64,000 nt of DNA, taken from the NCBI GenBank assembly GCA_030062745.1, contig CP099851.1:11720393-11784392 (forward strand), in the 5' to 3' direction. The position numbers and the translations under genes were made by a program. This document shows positions 1 through 14,927 of the stretch, one piece after another (the first letter of the stretch is position 1; each line of letters begins with the position of its first letter). Source of the stretch: Capitulum mitella. Its lineage: Eukaryota > Arthropoda > Thecostraca > Pollicipedomorpha > Pollicipedidae. A model generated the notes under the pieces. The model was not told the origin of the DNA. It saw nothing but the letters and a program-made list of their open reading frames with translations, and ran no database searches.

Positions 1-2697
1 GCTTAGCTTCGTTCAATCATGGATCGTTGGTGGCCTCCAGTGTCATATCGTTAGACATCGGCTTGCGAGAAGAGTTTGAATTGAGCATAATGTTAACCAC
101 ACCTCACGGTACAATTGCTTCCGTCCTGCCGGCGCCCGAGATCCGTAAAAGCCTGCAGCAGCGAGGGAAAGACCGGATCAGCTGATGACATCAACTTCCT
201 ATTTCACGAAACGTTGTCCGGTTGACAGGCAGTACCGGTTCACGGCGGCGCATGACGAAAAGTTGCCCCGCGACCCGGCTTTGATCCGTTATTTGACCTT
301 TGACCGGACATACACTGGACGATCAGAGGCGCCGAATTCGGTCGCGGGCTGTGCGCTGCGGAAAACTTGTGAAAACGTGTTCGCGGAGTGGTCTCGACCT
401 AAATGTTCGTGTGGTGCAGTGCGGACAGGGTGAGATCCAGCTGGCAAATGAGAGGTGCCAAATCGCTTCGGGAAGGGGTTGGGAACAGTGGAATTAGCGT
501 CATAAGCTTGTAAAAAGTGATATGGAATATACGGGGCAAACATGCGCACCGATACCGGAAGCTTGCAGCGGGCAGACAAGCACCAAATACCAAACGAAAA
601 CAAACCACTTCATGATTGTTCTGGCTGTCTACACATCCGCCGCTGGATGATGATGAAATGCGTGATCCCCGGTGCAGGAGACGAAGTTTTGGACCCTGTC
701 CATGTTGATTCACCGTCCCCTGTGGTCACAGCAGATTTGATTTCCTCTGAAACGCCACCAGAGGCCCGTGAAGGTTCCGCCAAGGTCCACGGCGACGCAG
801 CTTAAACTCCGTGGGAACGTCCCACGTCGTGGAACCAGTCCTGACCTCCAGTTGCTGTGGAGACGGAGGGCCAGATGCTGAACCGAAGCCCGGCCGTCAG
901 CCGGCGGAGACGCGGCCGTACCCCGGGAGGGTGCGACCGTGCACACCTGCCCACCACCGTCCGCCGTGGCCGACTCTCCCACGGCGGGACGATGAAACGC
1001 CTGCGCCGTGAGGCGACGGAGGAACCATCTCCCCCTCCCCCCGCGGCGACGTTTGGGCTGCCGGGGAGCAGGACGCTGCCCCCGAGTCAGCGACTTGGTC
1101 AGCGTTCGCTGCGGCTTACGGCGACACGGCCGAATCGCGCGTCCAGCTGTCGTCTTCCGGCCGCTCTCCGCGAAATGGATGGAGAGATCGCTCGGGAACG
1201 TGAGAAACGTGGACGCGAACAGGATGTGGCGAGCTCCCGCGGCTACGACTGGCGCCTTATCGCCAGTTTGCGAACAAATCACTTTGCGCCCGGTCATTTC
1301 TTTGAAGACGCTCGATAGTTTGCGGTCGTTTTAAGGGATGAACTGTGGCATCTGTTCCTCGGCTCCTTTGAACGCTAAACCAGGTTCACGGACGCCTGCC
1401 GGGGTGTGGATCCTACGATTCCCACGATTTGTTTTTGCGTTGAAATTGAACTCTTCGGTGACTCAATTAGTGGCGTTGCCAATTGACACCCGAATCGAAG
1501 TTTTTTGTGAACTTCTTGGTTTCTACTCCCACCCGTTTGAGGAAACTCCCAGCGTGTAGATCCCGTTCTCGCGCAATTTGACAGCTGGCGCGTGCCAGTC
1601 GAGTCTGCGCGCGATCGGTGTTCAAGAAGGTGCTCGTCTGTGGGAAACCAGCTGTTGGTCACTGCTGAAGCGGGTCGCGCGGCTTGACGTCTGAGTTTAC
1701 TTCTGCACGAAATGTAAACCAGGTGTGCACTATCGGCTGGCATCATCACTGAGTCACGTGACCTGGATCAGCTGGCGGAGGAAGACCGGTTCAGTGTCAC
1801 GTCGTGCCGCCGGGAGGGTCAGCAGGTGACGCAACAGCTGACCCAGATTTGCCCATACCCTGCCGCCTCCACCCAGGGTTGTACGTCTCGTGCCAAGCGC
1901 TTACATCGATCATCGCCATCGTGTGTTGAAGATTCATTGGGGTCACAGCGTCGCTTGGGTCTCCGTGGCGCGCGTCCTGTTTAAATCGTCGGACGGGTCA
2001 TCGTCCTCCGTGGGAGCTCCTGGGTGTCGTTATGAAGGCCAGGAGTCACCGGCACCATTCCAACACCGCCCATTCTAGTTTTAGCTCGCCCTCAGTGAAC
2101 TGGAATGAGTGAGCTACTTAGTTTTTCCTTCATTTATGACATGCTCCTCGACGTTTCCAGGAATGAAGCAGAAAATACGGGCCAGATAGATTTCACTCGA
2201 AAGTAAATTCCGAATACCACATTTATATTACGTGCAAATAGCTGACAGTTATCTGTTACTCGTCCGGTACCGTGCTCAGGGCGCGAAGGGGCAATGCCAC
2301 AAGCTGCTATTTTCAACGCTACATGCAGAATATAACAGCGGGACGTCCTCGGTTTCTACGTCCTACGTCTGGCTATTTGGGTTAAAAATAGAGCCCTCGT
2401 AGGCGTAATGCTGTGATGTGTGTGTCATGCCCACCCCATTGTGGCAGGGCAATTGTTGGCTGCTGATTTGCTTGGACCATTTGGTTACATCTGACTGCGT
2501 GCGCCTCCGTGCAGGCCGTGTGTGCAGCCGCCTGTGTGCGCCGCCCTGTCTGTGCCGTGTGCTTCAGTGGGCTCTCCCGTGGCAAGGGTACGCGCTGCCG
2601 AGGTTGACCGGGGATTCCAGCCTGTCCGGCGGCTCTGGCCGGCCAGACTGGGTGATGTCAGCTGATCTGAGCAGCGGCCCGGGCCGGACAACCCGTT
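1..2697. other. No recognisable gene
   Basis: This stretch is GC-rich and CpG-rich. Open frames overlap on both strands without splice-consistent or family-like protein content. I recognise no exon, RNA gene or mobile element in it. Confidence 0.5.
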
Positions 2698-3103
<406 letters not shown>

Positions 3104-4317
3104 CTGTTAGGCCAGAGGTTGGCTGGTGAATGTTGCAAAATGTCCCGGCTGGGCCGCCGGCCGCTGCCGACACAGAATGACAGCTGTTACGCCGCTTGCT
3201 CTGGACGCCGTCAGCCGTGATGGCGGCACGATCTCCGTCCGCGACCGGGACCACCGGGCCCGAACCGGGCCTCTCAGCGTCCAGCTGCGGCCGATGGTGC
3301 ACGAATGAGGCCGGCCAGCGGACGCCGGGAACTCCGGCAGGCATCACTGTCTCGTGGTGACGGTTCAGTCGTGGACCACTGTTGGGATTATAGCTTCGGG
3401 GAGCTGCCCACTGATCGCTCGGGGAAATGTTGTTGGCTGGTTCGGATCCTGCAGCAGTCTTCACGTGGCTTCCTCTCTCGACGCAGCCCACAAGGGTCCC
3501 CAGGCGTATGAGGAGCATCATACGCACTATTCATCAACACTCAAGTACTGTGCTTCCTTTGGAGTATTTAGTGATGAGCTTTCCTGTCAGACGCCGAAAA
3601 TGGACCAAAGATAATGGCGAAGTTGGAAACTGACATGATCCGTCGGTGTGTAGGTGTGTTCTGTCGACTACTAAACTCCTAGCCTTCAAAAATGCCGACA
3701 CTCAAAACGAGTACGAATGGAACGACAATGTTCTAGAAATAATTCCTGCAAAACAGCAGATACATTGGTTGAAGGACGTCCAAGTGTACTGGTAGATATT
3801 CATGATACCGAAAACAAAATTAAAGCTCTTTTCTCCTGACCACGTCTTAGCGGACAACGGATGATGTTGTTTGTTTGTTTTTTTCTTGGCTTTGTTTGTT
3901 TGTTGGCTCGGAAGAGATGCATGACAGTGTAAATAATGTCTCCTTTTATCTGTCGCTCACCATGTGCTGCTCTTTCTTTGATTGTCTTGTCACAATGCAC
4001 ATCGCATGACACTGCGTATTTCACGTACAAGCCGATTTCTCTCAAATGTCGCCACATTTTTCATTCTTCCGTTGTTGTCATTTGTCATCCAGCGTCCCAA
4101 GACACCTGCCATGACGTCTGCCGGCTGGATACCACGCCACCGTGATGGACAGTAGCCCATCGCGTCATCGGATATCTGTTCCCCACCCTCACCACCGCAA
4201 ATCCAACCCTCGGCCGGCGGCCGGTGCGCCAGGTCCTGCCCCATCGGTCGCCCGGCAACACCTTCACCCGCCACAGCGCTGTTCCGGCACGGGGGCGGAA
4301 CACTTCCGGCACTTACG

Positions 4318-4335
4318 CATTCACACGTGTGAATG
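4318..4335. other. Perfect 18-bp palindrome with CACGTG core
   Basis: The sequence CATTCACACGTGTGAATG is its own reverse complement and centres on an E-box (CACGTG). It is either a dimeric bHLH-type binding site or chance; nothing nearby assigns it to a gene. Confidence 0.4.
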
Positions 4336-7300
4336 ACCGGGAACAAAGGCGTCCGGCGGCGTGACACCAGCCGCCGTCGGAAGACGCCGCCACCGTTACA
4401 CCCATGAGTCGGCATTGTGCTCCTCTCGCCGGCGAACGCCCGACCGTTTGGCCCATAACGACCGTCGGACCGTCACGCGGCGGGCTGGCGCTGCTCAGCG
4501 GGCTCCAGAGGAAGGACCGACGCCCGTTGGATGCGGCTTCAATGGACGCCTGATGACTCGGGGACAGGTGCTGAACGCGAGGTACGCTGATGAACGGTCA
4601 GGTTATGAGTGCTTTGGACTGCTGAACCGAACGGTGCAGAGATGCGCGGCAGATGGGAGAGCACCTTGTGCGCTCAGTTCAGTCGTGGGTCCAGGGTGAG
4701 CGTGTACCGGTGCTATGTGCGGTTTCCGTAACAGCCTGAGGTGAATGTGATTCATTCACAGCGCGATTGGACGGCTTCAGTTCCGTGTGACGGGCAGACG
4801 TTCCCTGGCCGCCTCGTCCTCGGACATTGGACGCCACGCGACCTGAATCGGATCGACATTTTTTTGTCATTTATCGGCAGCGTGGTGGATTGCGCCAAAC
4901 GCCAAGGCCTGAACGGAGGAGGAGGAGGGGAGGAGAGCATGGAAGGGGCAGCCCCTGCGCGTCACAGAGCGAGACGACGAGCGCTGTGCTGGTTTCTCAT
5001 TGGTGTGCCGCCGTGGACGCATCAGTTTCAGTTTCGGTTTCAGTTTGTGTACTTGAACATCCTCCCGCCGAAAGCAGCGATTACGGATGTTTATGTCAAT
5101 GGCAGTAAGACGCGCAAAAATGTAACACGATCATGCCTACATTTGTTCACATAAAAGACGATCAAAACATGACACGTGGTGAACATAAAACTTATCAGAT
5201 AAAGACTTAGCAGACGACTTAACTTAAAGTTTGGATATAAAAAAAGATGATGCTGAGGTGGCAGACGGAGGCAGGCGGTTCCACGCGGTCGCCGCCCGGT
5301 ACGCGAAAGCTCCTGCGGACATCAAAGTATCATCGGTATTCGTCGCCATTGAGGAGGTTGTCCTCCGCCTAAATGGCCCAGCAGTCGGAGCATTCTAAAA
5401 ACACTGGATCTTTCCCGGCACCACTCTAAAAACACCGCGTCGTACCAGGAGGGCACATGCCAGCTGCAGAACTGGTGCGTTGCCTTCTGGCACGACGAAC
5501 AGAACGCCAGAACTGCCGTCGGTGCGCTCCGCTCGTCAGTCCCGTGTGGCTTCACGTCTGTCTGTGTGAGCCGTCCTGCCTGCGGTCGCCGACCCTGGTC
5601 GAGTTGAGGGGGACTGTCGGTGTGGTGATGTGACCGCGGACACCGGGCGCGCCGGACGGTCGATGGCCTGGGGCGTGCCGGGCTCTGTTGACTCGTCGTT
5701 AAGGTAACCTATCTACCCTCATGGCTGGGACAGGTACGTAGTGTTGGCTAGGCTGTTGTGAACACAGCCTGGCCGGCCAACTGTGTTCGGGCACCTGGCG
5801 CTCTGTAAATAAACAAACGGATAGTTAAATGTTTGCATGCAATAAACATTTTATAGGCTTTTTGTTATTTCTAAGACAAAGACAAATACAAAAACAAAGT
5901 ACTTTATCTTTCGTTTTACATCGTATGAAAAGGCAGAGATAAGCTCGGCAGTGTTTTACGCATCTGTTTTCATCGTTTTATAAATATTATTTCGTCTTAC
6001 TCTCCATAATCTCTCTTTCTTCTTTCATTTTCAAGTAAGACAAGAATTTGATTGGAATTGAGTGGAGCAGTGACTTGTGATGCAAACAGGACGTCGTATT
6101 TTTCCTATGCTAATTCACGTGTATGGATAGCGAAATGTTAGCGATTCTGAGGGTGATGAACTGGTCATTTTCTTTCCGTGCAAGCACATTGGTTTGTTGT
6201 ACTTCAAAGTTCACTCGGTTTTGTTTTTGCCTCTCAGCTTCCATCACAGTTTTGGCATGTTTTATGCAGCATTTTCAGATGTGTCTCAGCAGTTGCATGT
6301 AAATTATAAATCCGGCTGTGTAGTCCAATTTGATTCACTTACATCGGTGAAGGAATCAAATTGGAGAAACCCCCTCCTCAAACTGCGTGGCCGGCGTCAG
6401 TTAGCTCCGAAGCGCTCGTGCATGACCGTCGAAAAGGAGGCGATAAGCAAAGACATTTTTCAAGAGGGAGTCTTTCCGTGCAAAATCGGGCTATGCTTAA
6501 AGAATACAAAAATGTGGGGCATTTCTCACTGCTTCATTTCGGCATCGATGGTTTTATGATAAATCGGTCAGTATTCATGCGCAGTAATACGCATTGGTCC
6601 GCCCTTTTGAACGTCACAACAGTTTTATGGACTGGCTTTGTCACGGTAACGTTGCGTTTGCAGGGTCGACTGGTATGGCCGCGTTAAGCGGAATTTGTAC
6701 TACCCTGGGCAGCTGCAAAAGAGCCAGGCTGAGCCGGTGAGGTCAGACCAGTTTTCCACCGTCCTCACTTTCCCCGATCGGCGGAGACCTGTCCGCGCTC
6801 TGCGTGAAAGTGCGTGAACAATGAGCGGGAATGTCCGCTCCTTCCGTTTAGTCTCCCCCGGGGGATCACGCCGTAAACTGAGAGCGAAAACACGCTCAGG
6901 CTTATAGCGGAGCCACTTAGCGCTGTCGCTTTCGAACAAAGAGCAGGCTGTTGACGGACCTGAGCTGTTTGCTGTCAGCCGTTTGGAGACCTTGATGCGG
7001 TGAGTCCGTTCGGAACGGCTTGCTTTATGCGTTGCCACGTCTGGGAATTCCTGGCGTTTGGCATCTGGTAAAGCCAACGACACAACGCGGCTTTATCTCA
7101 TTCAGGTGACATTTTTAGACTATCTTACTCATGTCCATTGAACGATTACGTTGTCGGTGAGAGCGTCACATTCATTATGTTTCTCTCTCTGGCAACTTTG
7201 AATGTGGGAGACGACTTTGCTGCACCCAAAAACACCAACCCACCGTCCCATCATGTTTTCCTTGAGCCTCGGGCCGAAGGGATGGGGTACGCAGTCTACA

Positions 7301-10300
7301 GTGATAGTCGTCACATATGCTTCCGTAGAGCGAAGCGCGGTCGCACCACAGTCTGCTGCTTACGCACCCGACTGGTCAGAAGCCGAGGCCGCGACTAACG
7401 GAGAAGATTGTTTTTATCAAACGGGACCATCTGATGGCTTGTGTCGACCGTTAGCGACGACCAAAAGCCGTCCATTGGGACTTTATTGGCCCAGAAACGA
7501 GAAGCATTACGGGCGTCTTTACAGACTGACTGTGCATTCTCCGCGTTTTCACGCCAAACAGAGGGTGGAACGTAGAGGTGAGCTGACGGCAAACGCTGGA
7601 GTGAAATCCATTTTGCCTCGGTAGCCACATATCTTTGTTCCTTTTGTTTTGTGCGTTATGTTGTCGGTTCTGTCCCGCTGCTCTCTTCTGCAAACAGCTT
7701 TGAGACAAACATCGTAGAATTCCTCCTTATCGCTAAAGCGGCTAGAGTTTGTTTAGCGTGCGTCTGTCGCCGATAAGATTCCGTCAGACAGGAATTCCGT
7801 GTACGGACGAACGCCGGAGGACTCTTGGTACTACTCTGTGGTAGGAGCTTCTGAAGATCCGTTGTGTACGGCCTGTGAACCCCATTGTGTTCGGCCTGCA
7901 AACTGACTGGTGCCTGGAATGGCGTTGGCTGCGTGAGTTTCCGTTACCTGGGTGTGCACGAGGTGCCATGTGATGGCTGCAGTCGGTGCGCCCTTGTCGT
8001 GGTTGTATGGTCTTAGGTTCGGTTCTCGGCAGCGACAGTCTCCAGTCCAACGACCGGAGTGAAAGGGTGAAACACGAAATGGCGCATGCAGTTAAAAAGG
8101 ATGTAGATAATTTTGACAACCGACAGTCCTGTTGCGGATCGTGTCGGTATTGCGGTGTCATGTGCACCGTTTAGCGCACGGTGCCATGGACCTCCATGAG
8201 ATGGAGGTGCAGAATTTCGCCGTGGTGCATTCATTAAGACAAGTCTGAGCAGAAACACCAAACTATCGTGCCGGTGTCCCGAGATACCCGAAACTCCTTC
8301 CCATGACCGACTTGACCAGACTGAAAACCTCACCGCAATCCGTCACCATGATCACAGCTATTTCCAAAACATCTCACTCCTCGCGGAGCTGGCGAGAAAA
8401 GAAGCACTGGCAGGATATCTTCCGTCGGTGTTGGCACGGAAAACCAGGACATATCGCATTTATTTGTACAAGGAAGACCAGGCAGTGGTCGCTTCTGTTT
8501 ACACCAGACGGGAGGTGACGGGGCACTGTTTCTGTTCTGTTTCTGCCACACGGTGGTCGCCGGCCGCTGCGCTTCCGTACTCGCCTCGCGGGCAGGCCGC
8601 TTGTTTCCGGGTTACCCCGGAACCCGCCGTATTTAGCGCTGGAGGATAGCTACACGCTTCCGGAGGGCGACGGGCCTGTCCGGGGGCGACGTCAGCCCGA
8701 CCTCCGCCTCCCCCCCCACACACGCACAGGGTGGCGGTTCAAGGTTATTGGTGGGCCAGTCCGCCCGGCGGGGAGCCGCTGGAGGTAGATTGGGACAAAT
8801 GTGACGAACGAAATCTCGCCACACGCCTGGCATTGTTCGGAATGTTGGATTGGCGTTTGTGATCCAGGCTCGGAAATTGTGATGCGGCCGTGTTTCTGCA
8901 GTTTCAGAGATGTGCTTGAAAGCTTGCAGTCTCCCAAGCCCTAACAAATCGTGTCCCGTTCCTGACATGTTTGTGGAGATCGACGGTCGTTGTTACGCAA
9001 CTCAAAGGACTTGCGAAGATTTAACCGATTGTTCCAGTGTGCCGTCCAACTGCGCACAAAAACAGAACCGTCCAGCTGACAGGCGATGCGGCTTACGGGT
9101 CGGATTTTCCCGCTGCCTGTCCCACCAAGAGCGCAGCCATCCGGACGCGGTATGGCTGCATTAGCCAGCGCGGGCGGCGTCCTGTCCCACGCTCAAAATC
9201 CCGCCAACGCTGGGTGCGGCGGTGAGGGGGGCGCGCCAAAATGCTGGGAGACTGTTCTCCGTCTGGCGGCGTTTTTGCGCCAGCTGAGCCGGCGTCGGCG
9301 CCGCCCGCGGCCAGCGTCGGGCGGCGCGCGTGCGGGAAATCATCATTGCGAGGTCAGAGGTCAGGGTCACGTGGGTGCGCACGTGGAGCGGCACCGCATG
9401 GGAAGCCAGCCAACAGGCTTGCAGACAGCGGGGACCAGGTGGCGGTCGTATGGCTTGGTGAACGGGGTCATCGGGGTCATGGCGGCAAAGGTCACGACCG
9501 CCGCGGCTTGGACGTGGTGATGAACATGGCGGGATGCTTCAGATGCCTGGTGATTGTTAGGGTTGGAGTTTTAATTGTCATGACATCGAGGTGGCTGTGA
9601 TCGCTCATTGGGCATGGGGGACTCAGGGTTCCGTATATGCAGGTCTTTTCAGCTAGCGGAAAGTCTTGGTCGGCTGGGAAAGAAGACGGCGCATCGCCGG
9701 GAGATCATTTCGTTATGATGGTCACGAGGGATTTGTTTGCCCCCGATTGTCCAATCCGATCTGCTTGGACGGCTCCGGAATGCAGGGTTTCACCGATCTG
9801 GCATCAGGTCTGCGGCCGACGCTCGTCTGCGTCCGTGCTGAGCGGGCCTGGGACCAGTCAACCAGAGGGTGGCGCGGCGCATCCCACCCCGCCCCGTGAC
9901 TGCGAGTCGGGGTCTGCTTTCACTCAGCAGTCGGCACACGCCCGGCTCTTACGCCTCGGTCGGAAGCCTTTCAGATGCTCCGTGAACCGTGGCGCGGTGG
10001 GCGGCGTGGCCTGTTGTGCTCCAGTTTTCTCGAGAAACGCGGCTCTATTCACAGCTTCGTCTCCTTGTGTTTACTACCATCTGGGTCCGGAGCTGAAGGC
10101 TGTCTAGTCTTTCAAAGTCCAGACAGTCGAAGGCCGTCGTGCGGGCGTTACGCGGGTCAAGTTTACAATGTTGGCGAGGTGCCCTTGTGCTCTCCACCGA
10201 CTTTTGAAGGCTCGAAGTCGTCGTTTTGTCCTTCGCCTGACGAATTCTTCTCTCGTTTACTACGTTTCCGCTCCAGACGTGTCCCGCCGATGCTGCGACT

Positions 10301-12269
10301 TGAAATGGCCACCACCGCAGACGCCTGCCAGCGGTGCCGCCACACTCCGTCACTGGTGGGGTGTGGCGCTCAGGTACGGGCGCTGCCAGAGTCCGATTAT
10401 CGATCGTCCCCCGCAGGAGGGCGGCTTTATGAAGTCGGTCGGAGGGAACCCAGCCTAGGTATTGGCTGGGGATGACGGAATCGTTGGGTGCCGGCGGCAG
10501 AATCTCGTCTTCAGATGGTTCATTTCTGAGGGCCGAGCACGAGAGACGAAGTCCCCTGAGAAGCAGAGAACACGACGACTTGCCGAGGTTTCTCCTCCGC
10601 TTACGAGATTCCGTGTTGAGGATTCGAACCACGCCGTGACCACCGAGCGCCTTCTCAGGACCGTCAGCATAACGTGACGTCTTCCGTCGCCCACTGCGGG
10701 CGTAACGTGGCGCCTCTGGTTTTCCGGCGTAGACGTGACGTGACGTTTCTTACTGCAGAGTCGACGGAACGTGGCGTCTCCTGTAACACTGCCTGCTGTG
10801 TACACGTCAGCTGAGTCTCCAGGCGCCCGACGTTGGTTCTGGACGGCCAGACAATATCGCCGTCTGGGTGTTCCGATCAGGCGGACCTCCCGACCTGTTG
10901 GTCTCGTGTTACCGCCCCTGGGCGCGGCGCGGCGCGGCGCGGGCGAAAACTCGTCCCCTGTCCGAGGATCCGCGGGCGTGAGTGGCGCCGTGCCTGGCTC
11001 GGTCGATGCCACTGCTCAGACCGTGGAACGGTGGCGCCGACTGATGGCTGCGCCCGAGAGGTGTGACTGCAACGGTGGCTGGTTGGGTACGGTCCACGGC
11101 CATTGTTCTCTGATGCGATGCTCGAGATAAGTAATTCGTGCAGTTACGTAACGCTAGGCTTGTTTTGTTCAGCGTTTCGCACGGAACTTAGGTGAAATAA
11201 TGTGGCAAGAGGATGCGAGTATGTAAAGGTGTGTGTGTATGGTGGGGGAGGAGGTTGTAGGATGAGCACTGAGATTTCTAGTAAAAAGTCGAAAGTGCCG
11301 TTTTGAATCACTTTGAAAGCAATCGCTCATAGCAAGATAGCCGATTATTTCCGCTCTTGCAGTGCCTATTCTGCTGTATAACACCGTGCGTTAAAAAACT
11401 CATGATTTAAACAGTTGTCTAAACCGCTTAGTACAAATGTTAACGCAAACAAAGTGATAGCACAAATATTGCCAGCCCAGATTATCTTCAGCTTCTGCGA
11501 CTTCCGTTTGCGCACCGGTGTGTGTATTGTATGCTTTCATGACTTGCTGGCGAAAATGCTGGCAACTGATGGTTCTGTTGAGCGCGAAACGTTCAAGAAA
11601 GCCACGGAGAAATTTTGGAAACGCGTGAAACAAACGCTGGCACATGACAGAGTCTTCTTTGTGACAATATGAGCGTCATTACGGATCGACATGACTCGGC
11701 TGTAGTGACGCGGCATTTCTGCTTGGTCCCGTGTCGATTCTGCTTGGTCTCGGCGTCATTTCGGCTCGATTTGGGTCCCGTATCTTGTCGGCAAGGCCAG
11801 ACGCCTGTGTTGAAACAGACAGGCTGAGTTCCCGGGCCATTCGGCAAACGCTGTCACGGTTTGAAGTCATAAACCTTGGGACAGTTCGGGAGGGAGGCCA
11901 TTGCGATCTTTACGTTTCCGCGTCAGGAGAAATGTTTTATTCTCACGAACGAATAGTTTTAGGTTGAGCATTTTGTTTACATCTATTCGTTGAAGCCGTT
12001 GGCAGGAGTGGCTGCGGGCAGGCAGGGCAGGCAGGACAGGGCTGAAAACAGCCCTGCCGGCACGTTGTCCGCCCTGCCTGGACTCGCTGTCCGTGGGTCT
12101 CCCGTGTTCCGCCCTGCCTGGATACGGTGTCCGGAGGCGGAGGTCGGTGGCAGTCACAGGCGACGCCCCGTAACTGAGCCTGCCGTCGGGAATGGGCGGC
12201 GTGACGACGCCGCCGTCACGCAGCGCGCGTCACGCGCCGCCCGCCGGCGGCCCGCCGTGACGACCGGCG

Positions 12270-12485
12270 GCGGTGTCGCTGTCCGGGCCGCTGTCCGGTG
12301 TCGTTGTCCGGGCCGCTGTCCGGTGTCGCTGTCCGGTGCCACTGTCCGGCGTCGCTGTCCGGTGTTGCTGTGGCTGCTGTCCGGTGCCCTGGTCCGGGCC
12401 CGCTGTCCGGTCCGTTGTCCGGGACTGCTGTCCGGCCCGCTGTCCGTCCCCCTGTCGGGGGCCCCGGTCCGGTACCGTTGTCCGG
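12270..12485. repeat. Short GC-rich tandem repeat (GCTGTCCGGTGTC-like)
   Basis: The words GTCCGG and CTGTCCGG recur about every 12-20 bp, with variable spacers such as GTGTC, GCC and GGCC. This degenerate minisatellite opens several artefactual reading frames. Confidence 0.8.
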
Positions 12486-13099
12486 GATGTTCAGCCGCTG
12501 GGCTCCGCCAAATCCGGTGTACCTTATCCGAGATTCCTGGTAAGAACTGGGCAGATCGTTGCTTCACTCGAACACACCGCTTTTGCGGGGTTTTTTCTTC
12601 TCGGGTTTGCCGTTTGTAACTGCTGAAGTTCTATGCGTCGTAGTTTCTCGTAGCAGTTGTAGTCTAAAGACCAGTGAAATGTGCAAGCGGATGTAGGTAA
12701 ATTCGAAGGGCGCTGTGTTGTCAGCCATGACGTCCGAAGCACAGGGAAGGTCTGGGCGTTCATCATGTTTCACAAGATGTATACGGCATCGTTGTAGCCG
12801 TTTTTTGAGCCTGTGTCATGGAAACCTGCGCTTTCTGTCGGTCTGGACAAACGAAGAATGGACACGCTGTTGGCTGGCAGCAGGGAACTCAGTGGGAAGC
12901 ATCTGCCCCGAGTAGTGACTTTCCCAGAATTTTTATTAAGTGGGCTCAAGAGGTCAGCCGTTAAAAATTCGTTAATTGATAACAGGTGGCAATTAAAGAC
13001 AAATTAATTAAATCAAATCAATTAATAGTCAGACAACGAAAAGTAATTCTTCCGAGACCATGGACTTTGCAGCCGGTCCCCTGGCTACGCTGCTGGCTC

Positions 13100-13480
13100 T
13101 GACACAGTGCCGGTGTTCGCTGGCCTGTACATGGGGGCGCGACTCCCTCCGTTTCCGCCGCCGCCCCGGGCCGTGACGTCACGACACGGTGAGTCAGCGT
13201 CGGCGACCGTGCTGCCACCTGTAGCGCGTTCCGGCAGCTGGCGTCACGGCCGACCGGCTGCCTACGGGCCCGGCGGCGGCGCGGCCAGTCAGGGCTGGTG
13301 GCCGGCGGTGCGTCGAAGTCTCCGCTGCCGCGCTGGTGTCCGCGAAAACTGCGTATCTGCAGCGTCGCGCGCCGGCGGGCGTCGGACGGTAGTGTGGTTT
13401 TGGCGACTGGCGGCTCGTCGGCGAGAGGAGAGCGGAGCTGCCGGAGGCGGCCGCCGTTTGTCGGGAGTCAACAGGAGCAG
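13100..13480 (+). promoter_or_regulatory. CpG-rich candidate promoter and possible 5' UTR exon
   Basis: A CpG-dense segment contains a full palindromic CRE (TGACGTCA, 13174-13181) followed by an AP-1-like TGAGTCAG (13190-13197). It ends in GAGCAG before a good donor (GTAAGC, 13481). It could be a distal first exon of the phosphatase gene, whose ATG exon has a plausible acceptor at 21019-21020. The link between the two is inference only. Confidence 0.3.
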
Positions 13481-14927
13481 GTAAGCGGCCGCTGCTGGCG
13501 CGCGGTCCGAACGGTCCGGCCGGCCGGTCGGCGGCGGCTGACGAGTTTCTCCGCAGGAATAAGGTCAGACCACGCCGGTCCGTCCGTCAGCGGTGACCGG
13601 ACTCCGACAGGCAGCTCGACCCCGCAGCGGACATTGCTGCCGGGCGCCGGTTTTCCCTCAGACAAAGGTCTGACGTCACCGGTTGTCATGGCGTGCGCCG
13701 CTCGGTGCGGCCTTGATCGAGCCGAGCTCCCAGGTCCGGCGAACGTCTGAGCGGCGCGTTTGTCTCCGTGAGACTCGGCCCCCTCCCGAGCCCGTCTCCG
13801 GCGGCCCGCTGCTGTCTCCCCTCCTGTTTGCCGGGACCGTAGGACGATGTGGAGGAGAAGGGCGGCCGTGGAGGGGAAGGGGCGCTGGTGCCGGTTGGGG
13901 GCGTCCGTCGAGGTCAGGGGACATACCTCGGCGCGCTTGCAGCGCTCAGCTCGAGCTCAGGCGATAAGTACCGACCGCGGATTACGGCGAAGTCGTGATG
14001 GTAGGGTTTGGGCTCGAAATTAGCCGAAGGCAACGGTTGGTGGACGGTGGGGTGTGTCGGCTGAGTTGTAATCTTCTGTACGCGGTACTGGTAGTGTTCG
14101 TTTGCTTGCTTCGCGATGCCCACACTCTGCACTTCATTAATACAATGTGAGTCTGTGCATTGGGTTTATTCTCAGCGGCAAAGAGTAACGCAATGCTTGG
14201 TTGATGCAAGGTATGTTATCACTGTCACTTATCATTGCCGGAAACTTATCTCTCCTCGAGGAAAATAATTCGGAAAACTCGTGCTATTCAGGTCACGAAC
14301 TCTGGCCAGGACATTCCTATCTCAGATAGTTTTGTAGATTTCCTTGCAGGGTTTGCAGCCACCATAAAAAAATGGCAGTGGTGGTTAATTTCCAGCTGAT
14401 TATGGTTTTGGCGATGTCGTGCAATACCCGGTACCCCCAGCCTGCGAACGTGGACAAAACTTTGCGTGATTGATGCTACATTTCCGTGGTGTTCCACGTA
14501 AAGCAAATCCAACATCATACTGGCACTGATGTATAAAGATCTGTGTATTGAGTGGAAACTTTGCACATCAGGGAACAGAAAATAGTCTTCTCCGTTTCAG
14601 CGTCCTGTTCTTCAACCTGGCCAGAGTGGAACTTTGCTTTCGTGTTTTGAAATATTTTCCCCAATTAATATATATTGATTGATTTTTGCCGCTAAAGCAC
14701 GTACCTCACACGACGCCCAAAACTGGACCACGATGCACAGGGGTTTGCCCATAGTGCAGGTGGGATGGAAACCCTACGAAGTTTGGAATATAACGGGTCT
14801 GGCCCAACTAAGTTTAAAACGCTACATCCTACATGCCGATGCATGGAGATTATTAGCTTTGAAAGACTGAAGTGGCGTAGGCTCTGCGCCGTTAATAGGC
14901 TCGGGGGATGTGTTTGTAAGGTGTTGT

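Larger units (their letters stand above)
3104..13099. other. No recognisable gene; mixed-composition DNA
   Basis: No exon with family-like protein content was recognised. Visible items are a perfect 18-bp palindrome at 4318-4335, two AATAAA hexamers on the + strand at 5808-5813 and 5841-5846 in an AT-rich patch (about 5.8-6.7 kb) that could end an undetected transcript, and a short GTCCGG-type tandem repeat at about 12270-12485. This could be intergenic DNA or introns of a gene whose exons lie elsewhere. Confidence 0.45.

Noticed and set aside
10610..10640. Complement of GGTTCGAATCC, another tRNA B-box-like word
   Set aside because: No A box or acceptor stem was found at the right distance on the - strand.
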